Source: Bartonella harrusi (GTDB lineage: Bacteria > Pseudomonadota > Alphaproteobacteria > Rhizobiales > Rhizobiaceae). Taken from it: DNA of 64,000 bases. Position numbers and translations under genes: made by a program. The notes below the pieces were generated by a model. The model did no database searches. It was not told the origin of the DNA and worked only from the letters and a program-made list of their open reading frames with translations. Where the stretch lies: contig NZ_CP101114.1 of the NCBI RefSeq assembly GCF_024297065.1, forward strand, positions 2,074,501 through 2,138,500, written 5' to 3'. Positions 61,128 to 64,000 of the stretch are shown here, one piece after another (positions within the stretch are counted from its first letter, which is position 1; each line of letters begins with the position of its first letter).

Positions 61128-62012
61128 TTGCTAATAAAAAAACTTATAAATGGATTCAATGTTTTTATTGGAGTTTTGTATGTAACATGGGGATTTTTAT
61201 TTTCCTCTTTCGGAGAAGCTGAAACAACAGCAGGGCTTCCCTCTTTTTTTGGTTCACATGAACATTTTCTACAACCTGATACGAAAAATATAATTCGTTT
61301 GCGTTTTGTAACAACATTTGATTTTCCTCCTTTTAACTTCCTTGACAAAACAGGGTATCTTGCAGGCTATAATATCGATTTATTGCGTGCTATTTGCGCA
61401 AAATTAAACCTTGAAAAAGTCTGTGAGGTAGAAGTTGTTCCTTGGCAAGAACTTATCGATCACGTCAAAGATGGTGGTGCAGAAGTCATTATTGCTGGTT
61501 TGAAAGAAACAATGAAAACACGTAAAGATCTTTTTTTTACAAGGTCTTATTTGCGTTTTCCAGCTCGATTTGTTGCATCAAAATTTATCGCGTCTCAACT
61601 TATGAATTTTGATGGGCTAATAAGCGATCAACTAACACATTTAAACAGTGGATTATTATTTAACAGTGCTCACGAAAAGTTGTTCCATAGTTATTTCCCT
61701 AAAGCCAAATGGCAAGGATTTAAAGACAGAGCAGAGCTTTATCAGGCGCTCCAGGATCATAAAATTGATCTTATTTTTGATGATGGCTTTGCTTTATCAT
61801 TATGGCTAAATAATCCAAAATCAGCTGATTGCTGTCATTTTGTTGGAGGGGCATATATAGCTCCTCAGTTATTGGGGCAAGGGATGCAGCTTGCTGTTGC
61901 CAAAAAGAACGAAAAATTAATTGATGTACTGAATTATGCTCTAAAATCTTTAGAGAATGATGGCAAACTTGCAGAACTTTATCTGCGTTATTTTCCAATT
62001 GGTTTTTATTGA
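61128..62012 (+). CDS. Periplasmic amino-acid-type solute-binding protein
   Basis: A family 3 extracellular solute-binding protein. The start is taken as TTG 61128 (GGGGGG at about 61116-61121 upstream), giving the signal peptide MLIKKLINGFNVFIGVLYVT, then WGFLFSSFGEA. A longer frame from TTG 61095 adds unlikely residues. The family features are RLRFVTTFDFPPFNFLDKTG, GYNIDLLRAICAKL, and the GGAEVIIAGLKETMKTRKDL hinge segment. No permease or ATPase gene is adjacent. It ends 12 bases from the stop of the convergent yifB gene. Its ligand cannot be told. Confidence 0.87.
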   Translation: MLIKKLINGFNVFIGVLYVTWGFLFSSFGEAETTAGLPSFFGSHEHFLQPDTKNIIRLRFVTTFDFPPFNFLDKTGYLAGYNIDLLRAICAKLNLEKVCEVEVVPWQELIDHVKDGGAEVIIAGLKETMKTRKDLFFTRSYLRFPARFVASKFIASQLMNFDGLISDQLTHLNSGLLFNSAHEKLFHSYFPKAKWQGFKDRAELYQALQDHKIDLIFDDGFALSLWLNNPKSADCCHFVGGAYIAPQLLGQGMQLAVAKKNEKLIDVLNYALKSLENDGKLAELYLRYFPIGFY

Positions 62013-62024
62013 TGAAAATTTTTC

Positions 62025-63557
62025 TCAAGAATGTACTGTTAATCTTTCGGTACCCAATCGGTAAGAAATAGCTTCCGCGAGATGATGGCGTGATAGGTGG
62101 TCGGCTTCTTCGAGATCAGCAATGGTGCGTGCAACTTTAAGAATGCGATGATAGGCGCGTGCAGAAAGGCGCATTTTTTCACTCACATCTCGTAAGAGTT
62201 TAGTAGCGTTCTGGTCAGGAACGGCAATTTGTTCGATGATTTTAGCAGGACAATCGCCGTTGGTACGAATATGGTCAAGATCCAATGCTTTAAAACGTTT
62301 TTCTTGAATGGCACGACACCGTGCAACACGTTTTGCAACATCACAGCTTTTTTCTGATTGTTCTGGTTGCATAAGATCCATAGCTGTGAGTGCAGGAACA
62401 TCAATCCGTAAATCAATTCTATCGAGTAAAGGACCAGAAATACGGGATTGATAGTCAATTTGGCAGCGTATGCCTCTTGCACAAACAATGTCTTTTTCTC
62501 CTGCCATACCACATCGACAAGGGTTCATCGCGGCGATGAGTTGGAAGCGGGCAGGATAGCTGATATGATGATTCGCACGGGCGATAACGCATTCTCCACT
62601 CTCTAAGGGTTGACGAAGAGAATCGAGGACTTGCGGAGGAAATTCCGGCAATTCATCGAGAAATAAAACACCATTATGCGCCAGTGAAACTTCTCCTGGT
62701 CGTCCTTTAAGGCCACCACCGACCATTGCAGCCATGGAAGCAGAATGATGCGGAGCACGAAACGGACAATGGCGTGAAATGCTATTATGAACTGTCTCTC
62801 CTGTGATAGAAGCAATCAGAGAAACATCTAAAAGTTCACGACTATCAAGAGGGGGCAAAAGAGAAGGTAAGCGTTGAGCTAACATAGATTTTCCTGCGCC
62901 AGGAGGGCCGACAAACAAGAGATTATGCCGCCCAGCGGCGCAAACTTCTAATGCGCGTTTGGCCGTTTTTTGTCCTTTAATTTCGCAAAGATCTGGAAGA
63001 TCGGTTTGAATTGTATATTGGCGTGGTTGTGGACGTTTTTGAATTTGGGTTCCTTTAAAATGATTGACCATGGTAAGAAGCGTTTCGGGAGCAAGAATAT
63101 TCATCTCTTCATGAGCCCATGCTGCTTCAGGTCCACATGAATGGGGACAGATCAGTCCTTTATCGAGTGCTAAAGCTGTCATTGCGGCTGGTAAAACGCC
63201 ATTGACAGCTGTGATAGAACCATCCAATGATAATTCGCCTAGGATAACGTAATCTTGTGCGACTTCAGGAGGAAGAATCCCCATAGCAAGCATTAAGCCT
63301 ACAGCAATTGGCAAATCGTAATGTGATCCTTCTTTAGGTAAATCAGCTGGTGCAAGGTTAATAGTCACACGTTTGTTAGGCAGTGAAAGTCCACAAGCGT
63401 GAAGAGATGCCTGCACCCGTTCACGGCTTTCAGCGATTGCTTTATCCGCTAATCCAACAATGGCCATTCCTATTTTACCAGGGGAAATCATGACCTGTAC
63501 ATCAACAGGCACTGCTTCTAGACCGCAAAAAGCAACAGTTGTAACACGCGCGATCAT
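62025..63557 (-). CDS. comM: YifB/ComM-type magnesium-chelatase-like AAA+ ATPase
   Basis: ComM is a hexameric AAA+ helicase that promotes branch migration during integration of transforming DNA in naturally competent bacteria. It is also widespread in bacteria not known for competence. The 510-residue protein has the N-terminal Lon-like domain (VGLADKAIAESRERVQ...LGELSLDGSI), Walker A GPPGAGKS at 217-224, Walker B HNGVLFLDELPEF, CRCGMAG, and a C-terminal helical domain with LSARAYHRILKVARTIADLE. The start is ATG 63557. In rhizobia it lies beside gshB, which is not in the window. Confidence 0.94.
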   Translation of the reverse strand: MIARVTTVAFCGLEAVPVDVQVMISPGKIGMAIVGLADKAIAESRERVQASLHACGLSLPNKRVTINLAPADLPKEGSHYDLPIAVGLMLAMGILPPEVAQDYVILGELSLDGSITAVNGVLPAAMTALALDKGLICPHSCGPEAAWAHEEMNILAPETLLTMVNHFKGTQIQKRPQPRQYTIQTDLPDLCEIKGQKTAKRALEVCAAGRHNLLFVGPPGAGKSMLAQRLPSLLPPLDSRELLDVSLIASITGETVHNSISRHCPFRAPHHSASMAAMVGGGLKGRPGEVSLAHNGVLFLDELPEFPPQVLDSLRQPLESGECVIARANHHISYPARFQLIAAMNPCRCGMAGEKDIVCARGIRCQIDYQSRISGPLLDRIDLRIDVPALTAMDLMQPEQSEKSCDVAKRVARCRAIQEKRFKALDLDHIRTNGDCPAKIIEQIAVPDQNATKLLRDVSEKMRLSARAYHRILKVARTIADLEEADHLSRHHLAEAISYRLGTERLTVHS

Positions 63558-64000
63558 CAGTTTATTTTCCCCCTTTCAGCTTAGCAGAGACAAGCATATC
63601 TCTCCATAAAAATCAAGCAGACTCTATGGTTTTTGGAGTGAAGAGATCTATATACCTGTGAAAGCTTTTTAGTGTAATTGTGAAAAATAATTTGCACAAA
63701 TTTAACCATGATTACATGCGGTTAAATAAAACATTTATAATGCGTTAAGTGAATATGGTAGGAAAAAAGCAGCAAGGCTGTTTGTGTTGCATAGCAATGC
63801 TGAATTTTTAAATATTAAGAGAAGGAAAAGCTATGCTTTAAAAGCAAAGAATGTGATTAAACATGTGAAATATCTAGAACAAGGTATATTTATCTTTTTT
63901 GTTTGACGCTATTTATAGTACAAGATGATGTGAAGTGTATTGAAGGTATCTGATTTGATGGTATATCAGGTGGGCGTTTTTTTTAAATCAGGGACCATAC
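63558..64000. other. Intergenic end of the window
   Basis: About 440 AT-rich bases upstream of the yifB gene, presumably with its promoter. No gene or RNA is recognised before the window ends. Confidence 0.45.

Overview
The window reads as the replication-origin region of a Bartonella chromosome (Alphaproteobacteria, Hyphomicrobiales). The reasons are AT-rich DNA with long gene-poor spacers, rhizobial gene order (parB-parA-rsmG-mnmG-mnmE-rho / ppsR-maf-aroE-coaE-dnaQ, lptC-lptA-lptB-ptsN, IalB-family-rlmN-argG, trxA-addA-addB-tsaE-divL-ahcY, accD-folC, ubiE-ubiB-coaBC), an invasion-associated-locus-B family protein, and the absence of genes that free-living relatives carry at these loci (hemE/hemH beside the origin, rpoN and hpf between lptB and ptsN, trp genes beside accD). 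The species cannot be named from sequence alone.

Layout. 1-1200: 3' part of a glyoxalase II gene and a decayed hypothetical gene. 1200-8180 (minus strand): parB, parA, rsmG, mnmG, mnmE and rho, with parS-like palindromes inside rsmG and in the mnmE-mnmG spacer. 8182-8723: very AT-rich gap with DnaA-box-like nonamers, the likely oriC. 8724-15550 (plus): ppsR, maf, aroE, coaE, dnaQ, then polA after a spacer with a strong hairpin and a possible 13-codon leader ORF. 15547-21397 (minus): endonuclease/phosphatase-family protein, a Bax-inhibitor-1 protein with a probable ybhL leader RNA, lspA, two RNA methyltransferases, a LapA-domain protein and ihfB. 21588-25268 (plus): lptC-lptA-lptB and ptsN. 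26623-34101 (plus): IalB-family protein, rlmN, a dead LysE-type exporter gene on the minus strand, argG, class I lysS and prfC. 34216-46955 (minus): trxA, addA, addB, a TsaE-kinase fusion, divL and ahcY. 48126-60229 (minus): NDUFA9-like protein, folC, accD, a CysZ-like protein, an antitoxin-domain-CoaBC fusion, ubiB, ubiE and gyrB. The end holds a solute-binding protein (plus) and yifB/comM (minus).

The genes form a chromosome-maintenance neighbourhood: segregation (ParAB/parS), initiation (oriC), synthesis and repair (DnaQ, PolA, AddAB, GyrB, IHF-beta) and cell-cycle signalling (DivL). Envelope biogenesis (Lpt, LspA), coenzyme A, ubiquinone and folate synthesis, and translation genes are interleaved. 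Transfer leaves only weak marks: three decayed copies of one element (about 18.07-18.42, 47.38-47.78 and 53.17-53.65 kb) carrying remnants of a tyrosine-recombinase gene.

Most promising for a second look: the oriC and parS sites, the DivL kinase with Tyr in place of the phospho-accepting His, the ribbon-helix-helix domain fused to CoaBC behind its own strong ribosome binding site, an AccD with no zinc-ribbon cysteines, the structured dnaQ-polA spacer, and the integrase-remnant repeat family. I see no CRISPR array, rRNA gene or tRNA gene, and no clearly new defence or biosynthetic system.
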